DNA of 64,000 bases from Flexilinea sp. (lineage in GTDB: Bacteria > Chloroflexota > Anaerolineae > Anaerolineales > Anaerolineaceae), in the NCBI GenBank assembly GCA_017432685.1, contig JAFRIR010000132.1, positions 1 through 64,000 on the forward strand, given 5' to 3'. Positions 1 through 9,097 of the stretch are shown piece after piece. The notes beneath the pieces were generated by a model. The model was not told where the DNA came from and searched no databases. It saw nothing but the letters and a program-made list of their open reading frames with translations. Position 1 is the stretch's first letter, and each line of letters starts with the position of its first letter. The position numbers and the translations under genes are program-made.

Positions 1-270
1 GCCATCGCCCTGGTCATCGGAACTGTCGGTGCCATCGCCCTGGTCATCGGAACTGTCGGTGCCATCGCCCTGGTCATCGGAACTGTCGATGTTGCCGCTC
101 TGGCCGTCGGAACTGTCTGCGCCATCGCCCTGCCCATCGGAACTGTCGGTGCTATCGCCCTGGGTATCGGAACTGTCGGTGCCATCGCCCTGGTCATCGG
201 AACTGTCGATGTTGCCGCTCTGGCCGTCGGAACTGTCGATGTTGCCGCTCTGGCCGTCGGAACTTCCGGT
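1..270 (-). repeat. 30-bp tandem repeat encoding the decapeptide TDSSDDQGDG
   Basis: Nine consecutive in-frame 30-bp units, each encoding xDSSDxQxxx (TDSSDDQGDG, IDSSDGQSGN and similar). The array reaches the window edge, so the true copy number is unknown. Near-identity of the units suggests length can change by slippage or recombination without a frameshift. Confidence 0.95.
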
Positions 271-3200
271 GTCATTGCTCTGGTTTTCGTCTGGTTTGGG
301 CGTATCTTCAACAGAATTTACATTCAAACCCATCATCAAAGACCTGGGAGCCGCCATCATCAAACCAACCGGCTGCTGTTGCCCTTCCGTTCCTCCATCA
401 TTACCGGATTGATCATCTCCATCATTATTTCCATTATCATCGGACGAAGCAGTTGGATCAGCTATTGGTTGACCATTACTATCGTACCAGCAGACGTAAT
501 CCGGTTTATTATCTTCAGACGTCGTTTGTTTATAGACATAAGTACCGTCATCATTATAGACATATTCTTTTGAAACATTGATCCAATTATTCGTCTCAGG
601 ATCCTGATGGGATTGATATTCAGAACTTTTTCTTTCTTGTTTATCATAATTTGTAACTGTCGTTATTCTTGTTTCATTTTCAACATGGTCATATTGAATT
701 CTAACAACTCTATCATTTTCACCAAGATATGTCCATTTCTCATCATTATCGATAAACTCATGATTATATCTTTCAATATGAGTATTTCCTTCTTTGTCAA
801 TATGATGTTCTTCAACGTACGTGGTCCCGTCTGTATGATACGTTGTTTGCCTTTCGAATGAAGTCCAATCATCAGAATCAGCATCTGCTTTTTGATATTG
901 CACTGAATACGTTATATTTCCATCAGCACCATAAGTATCTTCTGTCTTCTCAAGCAGTGTCCCATCTGCGTCTTTTAAAGTTCTCACAGAAGATGAGATT
1001 TTATTATTCTCATCATAATGATTTTCCGTAATTTCATCCTTATCATCATCACGAATATTTTTTACTGTTTCTTTTATCCGGATACCATTATCATATGTAT
1101 CCGTATGTGTTTCATCAATAACAGCATCACCGGTCTTCAGATTTCCTGATTCGTCATAATAGGTTCTGGAAGATTCTGAATAATTCTCACCTTCCCAAAC
1201 AGCAGTATATCTTTCAAACAGTCCATCTGAAATTTTATTGTTATATACAGTTGTTTGCTTAGTCTGTTCGCCGTTGCCATTATATTCATAGATATTTTCA
1301 AATGAACTTCCATCTTCTGAATTTACGATTTCTGTTGATTTTGTTCGAATGCCATTATTGTATGTATCTGTATGTGTCTCATCAATAACGACTTCACCTG
1401 TTTTCAGATTTCCTGATTCGTCATAATAGGTTCTGGAAGTTTCTGAATAATTCTCACCTTCCCAAACAGCAGTATATCTTTCAAACAGTCCATCTGAAAT
1501 TTTATTGTTATATACAGTTGTTTGCTTAGTCTGTTCGCCGTTGCCATTATATTCATAGATATTTTCAAATGAACCACCATCATCCGTAACGACATAGGAA
1601 TATGTAATAGTCAAATTGCCGCCGATAAGTTCCTGTGTGCTCTTACTCAACACATTACCGGCAGAATCAGTTCGAACATACTCGATCCTGCTTGCATTAA
1701 TTCCGTCGCTGTAGGTGAAAACCTCAACAGTTTTAGAGCCATCACTTTCTGTACTCGTTTTTGTGGCAGAAACCTTTACATCATTCTCATAAACCACTGT
1801 CATCGGAGTTCCGTCATAATCCGATTCCTCATAGGTACCATCTTTGATTTCATGCGGTTCACTGTCGATCTGTTCACCGGAGGCGTTGTAATAAGACGTG
1901 GTATATGTATTATTTGCCCATGTGCCCACTGTTCTTCCAATAAAAGAACCGTCAGATGCATAGTGGTATTGTTCATTTACTGATGAGATCTGAGTGTAGG
2001 AATCAGGGTCAGAAATGGCAGTATTCACCCAATTCACACGGGACGCACCGTTGTAATAATCGTAACTTGTATAGATTTCCTTCCCGGTCCATTTTCCGTT
2101 TTGATATTCTTTTACCGATCTGGAATTGATCCGCACCGTACCGTCCGGATCACTGGACGAATTCGTCATGATCACACTGCCGTCTTCACCGACACTGCGT
2201 TCCGACAAGTTATAGGTCACTCCCTGATAATTTCCGTTTTCGTCATAGAAATAATACAAACTCTTGGAGTAAGTCTGCTCTCCGTTTGCGGGATCATAAA
2301 GTGTCGTTTCTTCGGAATATGTAACCTTCTTCCCGGCAGGATAGGAATAAGAGACATTTTCATTTTTCACCATTTTCCCGTTTTCGTAATACCTGACATT
2401 TTTTGACCATTCCTGTTGTCCGGTTTCGTCCAGACTGATTTCTTCTTTCTGGATCGTATTTCCCTGTTCATCCATCACGGTTTTTTCCCGGAAATAACGG
2501 ACATAATTGACATTGCCGTTTTCATCCAGAGAAGAATATTTGACCGTTGCGGTGCCGTCGTCGTTATAGGAATATTCATGTTTATGCAAATAAACAGATC
2601 CATCATTATTGATCATTTTTTCTGTTCTGGTCTTTAGATTACCGTCAACATAGTCAAATTCCGTGACCGTCACCGGAAGGTTTTTATCTTTGTAAGTACT
2701 GGTTTGTTTTTGGTAATTCAGCTGTTCGTTTCCATCAAATGTTCCTTCATTCTCACTGGTGTGATCATCGTAATAATAAGTGTTCAGAAAACTGCTCTTT
2801 TTTCCGTCTGTATAATAGGTCTCTGCCTGACTGAACACCTTATTTTCAGAAGCCCATGTAACAACAGTTCGGCGAGTGATAACGCCGTCAGCGTCATAAT
2901 AAACGGTCGTCTGTGTTTTTCTCCCGTTTTTATCAGTTCCTTCTGTGACTTCCTGATATGGTTCTTTATCCGGTTCATCAGTGGGTACCACGGCAGGTTC
3001 TTCAGCAGGCTGATTGTCGGGTTGGCCCGAATCGTCACCGTTATCCCCGTCCCCATTCGTAACCGTTATGAGGTCAACCGCTGCAGCAGGAGCCGGCGGT
3101 GTTTCCTGCACGTCCTCAGGTACAGGCTGTGTTGTCCCGGCAGCAGTTTCGATCACTGCCTCATAATTGAGCAATGTTTCAGGAATTTCTTCGCCGGTTT

Positions 3201-3762
3201 CCGCAGCAATTTCAATCGCTGCTGTGACCGCGGTTTCAGCGATCTGTACGGTTTCAGCCGAAACTTCTTCCGCCGTCACCTGTTTAACGCTTACAACAGA
3301 TAAGTCAAGTTCCAGGACTTTATTTTCTTTGATCATCGTCTGCAGTGTTTCCACACTGCCGGCAAAGTCGATTTGTGTGATTTGATTACATCCGGCAAAG
3401 GAATCGGCGGCGATTTCTTCAACGGTAGAAGGGATCACTACACTGGTGACATTTGTACATCCGGCAAAGGCATTTCCTGAAATCGAAGTTATCCCCTCGG
3501 AAACAACAACTCTGGTGATCAGATCGGCGTAGGCAGCCCAGGGAGCCTGTCCATTGGCAAAATCCGGCATTTTCCCGTTTCCGATAACAACAATGGTTCC
3601 TGTGATCGGATCGAAATAAAATTGAAAACCGTTAAATTCTCCCAGCAGATTCCCCGCTGTCAATTGGTCTGTTGATGTTATTACAGCAGCAGACACAGAA
3701 ATGGAAATAAGGCTGAAAGACAGCACAAGCACCAAAATGAAAACCAAAAATTTTTTAGACAT
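1..3762 (-). CDS. Large secreted repeat protein (BspA-like start, YD-like repeats, acidic decapeptide tail); 3' end outside window
   Basis: The reading frame is open from 3762 to the left edge (at least 1254 residues, C-terminus missing). Residues 1-26 (MSKKFLVFILVLVLSFSLIS...) form a signal peptide. Residues about 45-145 resemble BspA-type leucine-rich repeats (for example GITSISGNAFAGC). An acidic, proline-rich linker (about 225-285) leads into a long array of motifs of the form YYDxxGN, like the YD/RHS or MORN-2 type. The last visible 90 residues are an Asp/Ser/Gly decapeptide repeat. I chose the start at 3762 because GAGG lies 6 nt upstream; an in-frame ATG at 3774 is possible. Cell-surface or exported, probably a structural or adhesive protein. 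The function is inferred from architecture only. Confidence 0.85.
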   Translation of the reverse strand, partial: MSKKFLVFILVLVLSFSLISISVSAAVITSTDQLTAGNLLGEFNGFQFYFDPITGTIVVIGNGKMPDFANGQAPWAAYADLITRVVVSEGITSISGNAFAGCTNVTSVVIPSTVEEIAADSFAGCNQITQIDFAGSVETLQTMIKENKVLELDLSVVSVKQVTAEEVSAETVQIAETAVTAAIEIAAETGEEIPETLLNYEAVIETAAGTTQPVPEDVQETPPAPAAAVDLITVTNGDGDNGDDSGQPDNQPAEEPAVVPTDEPDKEPYQEVTEGTDKNGRKTQTTVYYDADGVITRRTVVTWASENKVFSQAETYYTDGKKSSFLNTYYYDDHTSENEGTFDGNEQLNYQKQTSTYKDKNLPVTVTEFDYVDGNLKTRTEKMINNDGSVYLHKHEYSYNDDGTATVKYSSLDENGNVNYVRYFREKTVMDEQGNTIQKEEISLDETGQQEWSKNVRYYENGKMVKNENVSYSYPAGKKVTYSEETTLYDPANGEQTYSKSLYYFYDENGNYQGVTYNLSERSVGEDGSVIMTNSSSDPDGTVRINSRSVKEYQNGKWTGKEIYTSYDYYNGASRVNWVNTAISDPDSYTQISSVNEQYHYASDGSFIGRTVGTWANNTYTTSYYNASGEQIDSEPHEIKDGTYEESDYDGTPMTVVYENDVKVSATKTSTESDGSKTVEVFTYSDGINASRIEYVRTDSAGNVLSKSTQELIGGNLTITYSYVVTDDGGSFENIYEYNGNGEQTKQTTVYNNKISDGLFERYTAVWEGENYSETSRTYYDESGNLKTGEVVIDETHTDTYNNGIRTKSTEIVNSEDGSSFENIYEYNGNGEQTKQTTVYNNKISDGLFERYTAVWEGENYSESSRTYYDESGNLKTGDAVIDETHTDTYDNGIRIKETVKNIRDDDKDEITENHYDENNKISSSVRTLKDADGTLLEKTEDTYGADGNITYSVQYQKADADSDDWTSFERQTTYHTDGTTYVEEHHIDKEGNTHIERYNHEFIDNDEKWTYLGENDRVVRIQYDHVENETRITTVTNYDKQERKSSEYQSHQDPETNNWINVSKEYVYNDDGTYVYKQTTSEDNKPDYVCWYDSNGQPIADPTASSDDNGNNDGDDQSGNDGGTEGQQQPVGLMMAAPRSLMMGLNVNSVEDTPKPDENQSNDTGSSDGQSGNIDSSDGQSGNIDSSDDQGDGTDSSDTQGDSTDSSDGQGDGADSSDGQSGNIDSSDDQGDGTDSSDDQGDGTDSSDDQGDG
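1085..1600 (-). repeat. Two in-frame 267-bp direct repeats inside the surface protein
   Basis: The stretch around 1174-1305 recurs almost unchanged around 1441-1573, an offset of 267 bp or 89 codons. Both copies encode the same YYDESGNLKTG...WEGENYSE...YEYNGNGEQTKQT-type block. This is a recent duplication of one repeat module. Confidence 0.9.
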
Positions 3763-3852
3763 AACGAACCTCATAAAAAGTTTTCCAAAAAACAACTTTA
3801 AATTATCCCCCCCCCCGACCATTTTGTCAAGTGTATATTTTTTTTCGTTATG

Positions 3853-4054
3853 TTTAAGGAAACTTCTAAAAAGTCAAAAATTTCTCTGTCCCGAGGAGAT
3901 TCAGAGAATTTATTCTCTGAATCTCCTCGGGAGGTTTCCGTGGGGCGAAGCTCCTGCTCCGCATACAAACCGGGCGTCAGCCCATACCTTACGGAGCAGG
4001 CTATACTATGCCGCCCCCATACCCCCGCCGTTAGTTATTAGAGGTACACTTAAA
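3853..4054. mobile_element. MITE-like element, copy A
   Basis: About 202 bp bounded by inverted ends: TTTAAGGAAACTTCTAAAAA on the left and TTATTAGAGGTACACTTAAA on the right, which is roughly the reverse complement. It contains a 42-bp near-perfect palindrome (3890-3931, CCCGAGGAGATTCAGAGAAT and its complement) and a GC-rich block with a CTGCTCCG/CGGAGCAG hairpin, ending in a C-rich block (CCCCCATACCCCCGC). No ORF. The right end lies 10 bp from the dsdA stop codon. Related copies are at 16548, 22599, 49865 and 52097. Confidence 0.8.
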
Positions 4055-4064
4055 GATGCGCTGA

Positions 4065-5306
4065 TTATTGTCTCAGATATCCCGTCATTTCTTCCGGAGG
4101 GACCATGCCGCCGCCGGTGGACCAGACCAGCAGGGTGGCATCGGGACCGCATTCCGGGATGACGGAGCGGATCCCGGCAAAGCCGGCACATGCGGAGGGT
4201 TCGATACGAATGCCGCAGCTCTTGTCGAGCAGGCGCAGGTAGTCAAAAAGCTCCTCGTCCCGCAGGGTGAAACAGCCGTCCAACGCGGTTCGCATCTCAC
4301 GAAAGACCAGTTCCGAAGCACGGGTGACCGCCAGTCCGTCAGCGGCGGTGATGCCGCTGAGGCCGAAGTCTGCTGCGCAGACTGCTGACCTTTTCCCGGT
4401 CGCCAGCGCCAGCAGCATACAGGGCGCCTGGGTGGGTTCGGCAAAAAAACAGTGCACAGCGTTTCCAAAGATCAGCTTCAGTCCGAAGGTGATCCCACCC
4501 GGTCCACCGCCAACCCCGCAGGGCAGGAAAACATAGAGCGGATGCGCCGCATCAACGGTGACTCCTGCTTCATCCAGCTGTTTTTTCAGTCTGCCGGCTG
4601 CCACCGCATAGCCCAGGTACAGATCTTCCGAACGTTCGTCATCGATGAAGAAGCTGTCCGGGTCGGCATTGGACGCTGCCCGTCCCGCGGCTACCGCCGC
4701 CTCATAATCCTGCTCGGATTCTACCACCCGGACGCCCTTTTCCCGAAGCAGCTGTTTTTTCCAGGCACGGGCTTCCCGGGAGATATAGACCGAGGTCTGA
4801 AACCCCAGTGCGGCGCCCATGATGCCGATGCTCAGTCCCAGATTGCCTGTGGAGCCGACCGCGAGTTTTTTCCCCCGCAGAAAACTTTTGATGGGGTCAG
4901 TGGAAATTACCCGGTAATCGGCCTTTTCATCCAGCAGCTCCGCGGCAAACAGCAGGTCTTCCGTATGTTTCAGTACCGCATAAATACCGCCCCGGGCTTT
5001 GACCGACCCACTGATGGGGAGGGAATCATCCCGTTTGAGCAGCAGACGGTTGTTGAAAGAGACGGAATCTTTTCGGGAAAGCGGTTCGGCCATTGCTGAA
5101 ATATCACTCAGGGGAGATTCGATGATGCCGGCGGCGGCTGCCGTTTCCGGGAAGCGCTGTGCGATCCAGGGGGCAAAGCGTCTCAGCCGGGCTTCTGCCG
5201 CGGCCACATCTGAGGCGGAAAAAGAGAACGCCGGCGGATCTGAGAGGTATGGATTCCGCCAGAAGACCGGTTCGCCTTCCCGAATCTCAGTGAATAATTT
5301 TTTCAT
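4065..5306 (-). CDS. dsdA: D-serine ammonia-lyase (D-serine dehydratase)
   Basis: Deaminates D-serine to pyruvate and ammonia with PLP in the cytoplasm. The 413 residues follow DsdA throughout. The PLP lysine is in GSVKARGG (Lys103), the phosphate-binding loop is GSTGNLGLSIG (151-161), and the glycine-rich CGVGGGPGG is at 263-271. This pattern separates DsdA from threonine dehydratase and cysteine synthase relatives. Length is slightly below the usual 430-450. AAGGAAA about 7 nt upstream supports the start. The gene stands alone, with repeats on both sides; no dsdC-type regulator or D-serine transporter is visible. It may serve detoxification or peptidoglycan-derived D-serine use. Confidence 0.92.
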   Translation of the reverse strand: MKKLFTEIREGEPVFWRNPYLSDPPAFSFSASDVAAAEARLRRFAPWIAQRFPETAAAAGIIESPLSDISAMAEPLSRKDSVSFNNRLLLKRDDSLPISGSVKARGGIYAVLKHTEDLLFAAELLDEKADYRVISTDPIKSFLRGKKLAVGSTGNLGLSIGIMGAALGFQTSVYISREARAWKKQLLREKGVRVVESEQDYEAAVAAGRAASNADPDSFFIDDERSEDLYLGYAVAAGRLKKQLDEAGVTVDAAHPLYVFLPCGVGGGPGGITFGLKLIFGNAVHCFFAEPTQAPCMLLALATGKRSAVCAADFGLSGITAADGLAVTRASELVFREMRTALDGCFTLRDEELFDYLRLLDKSCGIRIEPSACAGFAGIRSVIPECGPDATLLVWSTGGGMVPPEEMTGYLRQ

Positions 5307-5423
5307 CGTAAAATTTCCTTGGTTTGGTTCTTTGCGGTTTGGATTTCACCGATTCTGAGTTTAGACTCATTTCCAGTGAACCTTTTGAACAGATATATTA
5401 ATTCTACTTTAAAAACTGAGAGA

Positions 5424-5938
5424 AACGGGGCGGATCACTGAGTCGAAGGGGTCAGATTCTGTAGGCTCGTGCGTAGCATGAGTCGGAAGGATCTGACCCC
5501 GCAGACTCAGGATGCACAAGGGGACGGGTCTGCGTGCCGTCGCGAAGCCGAAGCACACCGGGCCTGTTCTTTTGTTGGCGCGACGCCGCCACAAAAGGAC
5601 AGGACTGAGTGCTGCGTCATCCAATTCGCACAACGAGATACGACCCTGCTGTGCGGACTGCGCCGCAGCAGCAGAAACGTCTCGTCGTGCAACGTTGATA
5701 GAGGATCAGTCCCCTTCGGGTACCGACCCTCTATCAGACAAGGCTCACCGTGTCTTCGGGCAACCGGCCCCACTGTCACCCGGGAATCCAATTCGCACAA
5801 CGAGATACGCCCCTGCCGTGCGGGCTTCGCCGCAACAGCAGAAACGTCTCGTCGTGCTGCGTTGTTACGGGGTCAGATCCCTCCGACTCTTCGCTCGTGC
5901 TTCGCACATCGCGTGAGTCTGCGGAATCCGACCCCGTG
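5424..5938. repeat. Intergenic repeat mosaic (palindromic GC-rich modules)
   Basis: This fills the gap between dsdA and the CpXC gene and has no credible gene. It contains two hairpins beginning GGGGTCAGAT and ending ATCTGACCCC or ATCCGACCCC (about 5444-5505 and 5870-5937). It also has two direct copies of a module starting AATTCGCACAACGAGATACG and ending in AAACGTCTCGTCGTGC (about 5627-5690 and 5790-5862), and a module with CCCCTTCGGGTACCGACCC (about 5707-5782). The same modules recur, some inverted, at 16790, 23545, 24230 and 43479. Confidence 0.8.
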
Positions 5939-5942
5939 TGTT

Positions 5943-7265
5943 TTATTTTGCCAATACCTTTTGGATCAGCTGAAGTTTTTCGGTGACTTCCGGGGTGAGG
6001 GAGTTCTGGGTCCTGCCCTCTTCGATCAGTTCAGCGACCAGGTTCTTCATCTCCTCGCTCGCCATCCCGGGGTCTTCTTCGATCAGGGCTTCCAGTGCTT
6101 CTTCGTTCTCTGCGCCGAGCATGGTCTCCAATCTTTGGATCTCTTCCGGAGCAGTGTAAAGCTTTTGGATCAGGTCCAGCAGCTGCTGCAGCTTTCCGGA
6201 GCGCATGAAATCACCGGCCTTGCGGGCGGCTGTCAGCTCTTCATTGACCACATCCGTGAATTGCTGGTCAATGGCACGGACCGCCTGATAGACCGCGGAT
6301 TCCATGTCATCCTGTTTGAGGATCTCCTCCAACAGCTTGCGTCGGGCTTCCTTTTCCTCGGCCAGAGCCTTGTCGATGCGCTGGGTCAGGTCCAGCAGCT
6401 GGGTGCGGATTTGCGTAAACTTCTCTTTTTCTTCGCCTTCCGCGCTGTTGATGCGGGAGGAAAGTTTGGTGAAGAACTCATAGTCCATGCCGTTGCGGGC
6501 CAGTCCGGTGAGGGTCTGAAGATAGACTTCATCCGGGGAATTCAGGACCAGCTCCAGCAGCGTATCGCGGTTGAGTTTGTCACCCAGTTCCTGCAGGTCG
6601 GTGATAGCTTTTTGGGTGAAGTCCGCTTTGACCTTCAGCTCCCGGCCGTAGGCGGTTTCCTTGAAGAGGACATCCTGCAGAGCGCGCAGCTTCTCGTAGG
6701 AGTCCTTGTCGCGCATTTGGACCGCAGCGTCCATGGTGTTGTTGAGCATCAGGAAGAAGCTCTGGTCGATGTGGGATTCCTCCTGATGGATCACTTCTGT
6801 CAGGGAATCCGGAGCGGTCTGGAGCAGGCGGCGGATGAGCTCGCCCTTATATTTCTGCTCGTTGAGCATTTCTTTGGTGATCCCGTCCGCCTCAAGGATG
6901 GTCTCGAACAGGGTGTCATAAGTCAGCATGGTGCGTGGCTGGAACAGGTAGCCTTTCTTTTTCTCGGGCGGCAGGCTGTTGACGACTTTGGTGATCATCG
7001 GGCCGAGAACTTTCTGCTGTTCCGGCATAGGCATGTTCAGTTCCGGTGGAAAGTAGGTCAGCAGCAGTTCCTTTTCCGGGTCATGATAAACGATCGGCAT
7101 GGCGATCTGGGATTGGTAGCCGCAGGAGGGACACACGGCAATGTTTGCCGCTCCGCGAAGCAGCCGTTCCTTATCCAGGGGATCCACACCGACGTCAAAA
7201 ATCTGCTGAACATCTGCGATCATTTGTCCGCCGCAGCGCGGGCAGGGAGTAGTAGTCTGAGCCAT
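5943..7265 (-). CDS. CpXC-domain protein
   Basis: 440 residues. The N-terminus is a CpXC domain: CPRC at residues 8-11 and CPSC at 45-48, a likely zinc-knuckle pair, with the typical IFDVGVDPLDKERLLRG stretch between them. The remainder (about 150-440) is helical, rich in Glu, Leu and Lys, and probably coiled coil. No signal peptide or membrane segment. The biochemical role of CpXC proteins is not established. The gene is isolated between a repeat mosaic (its stop lies just past it) and a heptamer tract upstream. Confidence 0.85.
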   Translation of the reverse strand: MAQTTTPCPRCGGQMIADVQQIFDVGVDPLDKERLLRGAANIAVCPSCGYQSQIAMPIVYHDPEKELLLTYFPPELNMPMPEQQKVLGPMITKVVNSLPPEKKKGYLFQPRTMLTYDTLFETILEADGITKEMLNEQKYKGELIRRLLQTAPDSLTEVIHQEESHIDQSFFLMLNNTMDAAVQMRDKDSYEKLRALQDVLFKETAYGRELKVKADFTQKAITDLQELGDKLNRDTLLELVLNSPDEVYLQTLTGLARNGMDYEFFTKLSSRINSAEGEEKEKFTQIRTQLLDLTQRIDKALAEEKEARRKLLEEILKQDDMESAVYQAVRAIDQQFTDVVNEELTAARKAGDFMRSGKLQQLLDLIQKLYTAPEEIQRLETMLGAENEEALEALIEEDPGMASEEMKNLVAELIEEGRTQNSLTPEVTEKLQLIQKVLAK

Positions 7266-7357
7266 ATTCGAAATACCTTCTTTGCGTCAAATTCAGGTTC
7301 GCGGGAAGCGAATCGCAATTCGTCGGTCACGAACCGCGATATTGAATTATACTATAA

Positions 7358-7438
7358 TTAAGACGTTAGACATTAGACGTTAGGTCTAAAGTCTAAGGTC
7401 TAAAGTCTAAGGTCTAAAGTCTAAGGTCTAAGGTCTTT
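7358..7438. repeat. Heptanucleotide tandem tract (TTAGACG then AGTCTAA/GGTCTAA units)
   Basis: About eleven units with a strict 7-bp period: TTAGACG, TTAGACA, TTAGACG, then alternating AAAGTCT/AAGGTCT. The tract ends 12 bp before the glycosyltransferase start at 7451. The unit AGTCTAA is the same as in the tract at 28765-28785. Confidence 0.9.
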
Positions 7439-7450
7439 CAAAGGAACACT

Positions 7451-8164
7451 ATGCCAGAGAAAAACAATAAATTTCTTGCATTATTGCCCGCTTATAACGA
7501 AGAGGCGCATCTGGGTGATGTTTTGCGCCGTGTCCGGGAGCAGATCAGCGATGTGCTGGTGGTGGATGACGGGTCGAAAGACCGAACCGCTGCCATCGCC
7601 CGGGAGGCGGGGGTGGAGCTGCTCTCCCGCGGGTACAATTGTGGGAAGGGACAGTCTCTGAAGGACGGCTACAGCTGGGCGCTGGAACGGGGGTATGACG
7701 CCGTGATCATGCTGGACTCCGACGGCCAGCACGACCCGGGGTGCATCGGGGATTTCATCCGCAAATTTCAGGAGACCCATGCGCCGCTCATCATCGGTGC
7801 ACGGAATTATGGCGAAATTCCGCTGCGCAGAAGGGTCCCGAACATGATCGGCAAGACGCTGTTCAGCGCAGCCGTCGGGCAGAATATTCCCGACAACCAA
7901 TCCGGGTACCGCATGCTGAATCGCGCGCTGATGGAACGGATGCTGGAGTCGTCGGAGTCCGGCTACCATTTTGAGGTCGAGATGATCGCCATCTGCATTG
8001 CGGAAGGGTGGAACATCGAATGGGTTCCCATCCCGACGATTTATAACGATGAGGTGAGCAAGCAGAACCCCTTTGACCAGATATTCGGTTTTCCGAAGAT
8101 GTGCCTCAAGGCCCGGCGGATCGTCCGGGAAAAGAAGGAAGAAAAATGTTCCCGTCCGAAATAA
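7451..8164 (+). CDS. Glycosyltransferase family 2 (polyprenyl-phosphate sugar transferase type)
   Basis: 237 residues, GT-A fold. LLPAYNEE at 11-18, nucleotide-binding DDG at 39-41, metal-binding DSDGQHDP at 89-96, and the NQSGYRM block seen in DPM1-like enzymes. It has no C-terminal membrane helices, so it resembles the short DPM1/UgtP-like soluble type that loads a sugar on polyprenyl phosphate at the inner membrane face. Such a lipid donor would suit the GT-C-type proteins downstream. The stop overlaps the next gene's start by 19 bp, so the two are translationally coupled. A heptamer tract lies directly upstream, and AAGGAA 6-8 nt before the ATG serves as ribosome-binding site. Confidence 0.9.
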   Translation: MPEKNNKFLALLPAYNEEAHLGDVLRRVREQISDVLVVDDGSKDRTAAIAREAGVELLSRGYNCGKGQSLKDGYSWALERGYDAVIMLDSDGQHDPGCIGDFIRKFQETHAPLIIGARNYGEIPLRRRVPNMIGKTLFSAAVGQNIPDNQSGYRMLNRALMERMLESSESGYHFEVEMIAICIAEGWNIEWVPIPTIYNDEVSKQNPFDQIFGFPKMCLKARRIVREKKEEKCSRPK

Positions 8165-9069
8165 AACTCGGCGTAGGAACATGGGCCTGGGGGGAACGGC
8201 TGCTGTGGGGGTACGGGCAGGAGTATAACAAAACGGATCTCTCGGCTGCTTTCCGCCGCTATCTGAACGATGGGGTGTACTTTTTCAGCACCAGTCCCGC
8301 GTTTGGTGAGGGGGACAGCGAGCGTATTCTCGGCGAGTTCAATGCACAGACTCCGGCGGAGCTGCTGATCGCCACGAAATATGTGCCCCGGCCCTGGCAT
8401 CTGCGGCGCAGTGACTTTATGGAGTCGCTGAAACAGTCTCTGCTGCGGTTGGGACTCAACAAACTGGATATTCTGGAGATCTGTCCGCCGACCGGCCGCA
8501 TGACGATCAGCCGTCTGGCGGACTGCGCTGCCGAAGCGGTGGAGCTGGGACTGGTCGAACAGGTGGGGCTTTCCGGGATGGATGCTCACCAGATCGACAG
8601 CTTCAACGAAGCGCTCAGCCGCTTCGGCTACTCCATCGCCTGTCTGGAGACGCCGTATAACCTGCTGGACCGCTCAATCGAAAAAAACGGCGTGCTGGAC
8701 CTCTGCCACGGGCTGAACATCACCGTTCTGGCCCAGCAGCCGCTGGCGATGGGACTGCTGACAGGGAAATATAACACGGAAGCGCCGGCCTCCGGCAGCC
8801 GTAGGCAGCTGATGCTGCGCTATTATATGCCGCGGCTGGACATCCTGCTGCGGACGATGAACCACATCGGGCTGGAAAACGGAGGGAAAAACAGCGCCCA
8901 GGTGGCGCTGAACTGGATCGCCAGGAAGGGGGTGGTGCCGATTCCCGGGACGAAGACCCTCGCCCAGGCCATCGAGAATGCCCAGACCCCCGCCTGGCGC
9001 ATCACTCCCGAACAAACTGCCCTGCTCGATACCCTGACGGGGAAGACGGAAGTAAGGGGAGAGGGATAA
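8146..9069 (+). CDS. Aldo/keto reductase-like protein with altered catalytic tetrad
   Basis: 307 residues from the ATG at 8146 (GGAAG upstream); an upstream GTG is less likely. TIM-barrel AKR features are clear: GVGTWAWG (9-16), LLIATKY (73-79) and VGLSGMDAHQ. The canonical catalytic Asp and Tyr of the FDTAxxYG motif are Ser48 and Phe53 (FSTSPAFG). The catalytic Lys is present (Lys78), but the His position in the DxxxxHxP block is Cys113 (DILEICPP). Three of four tetrad residues are therefore replaced. It may be a non-catalytic or altered-chemistry member. It overlaps the upstream GT2 gene by 19 bp, hinting at a shared role. Confidence 0.8.
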   Translation: MFPSEIKLGVGTWAWGERLLWGYGQEYNKTDLSAAFRRYLNDGVYFFSTSPAFGEGDSERILGEFNAQTPAELLIATKYVPRPWHLRRSDFMESLKQSLLRLGLNKLDILEICPPTGRMTISRLADCAAEAVELGLVEQVGLSGMDAHQIDSFNEALSRFGYSIACLETPYNLLDRSIEKNGVLDLCHGLNITVLAQQPLAMGLLTGKYNTEAPASGSRRQLMLRYYMPRLDILLRTMNHIGLENGGKNSAQVALNWIARKGVVPIPGTKTLAQAIENAQTPAWRITPEQTALLDTLTGKTEVRGEG

Positions 9070-9097
9070 AAAGGAAACTGCGTCAGCTTCGGCTCAC

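Noticed and set aside
29..412. Plus-strand SPWSSEL-type repeat protein
   Set aside because: Antisense of the decapeptide array of the minus-strand surface protein, which has a signal peptide and a long open frame.
5469..7361. Long plus-strand frame of 630 codons
   Set aside because: It starts in the repeat mosaic and runs antisense to the CpXC gene. It has no family similarity and no ribosome-binding site.
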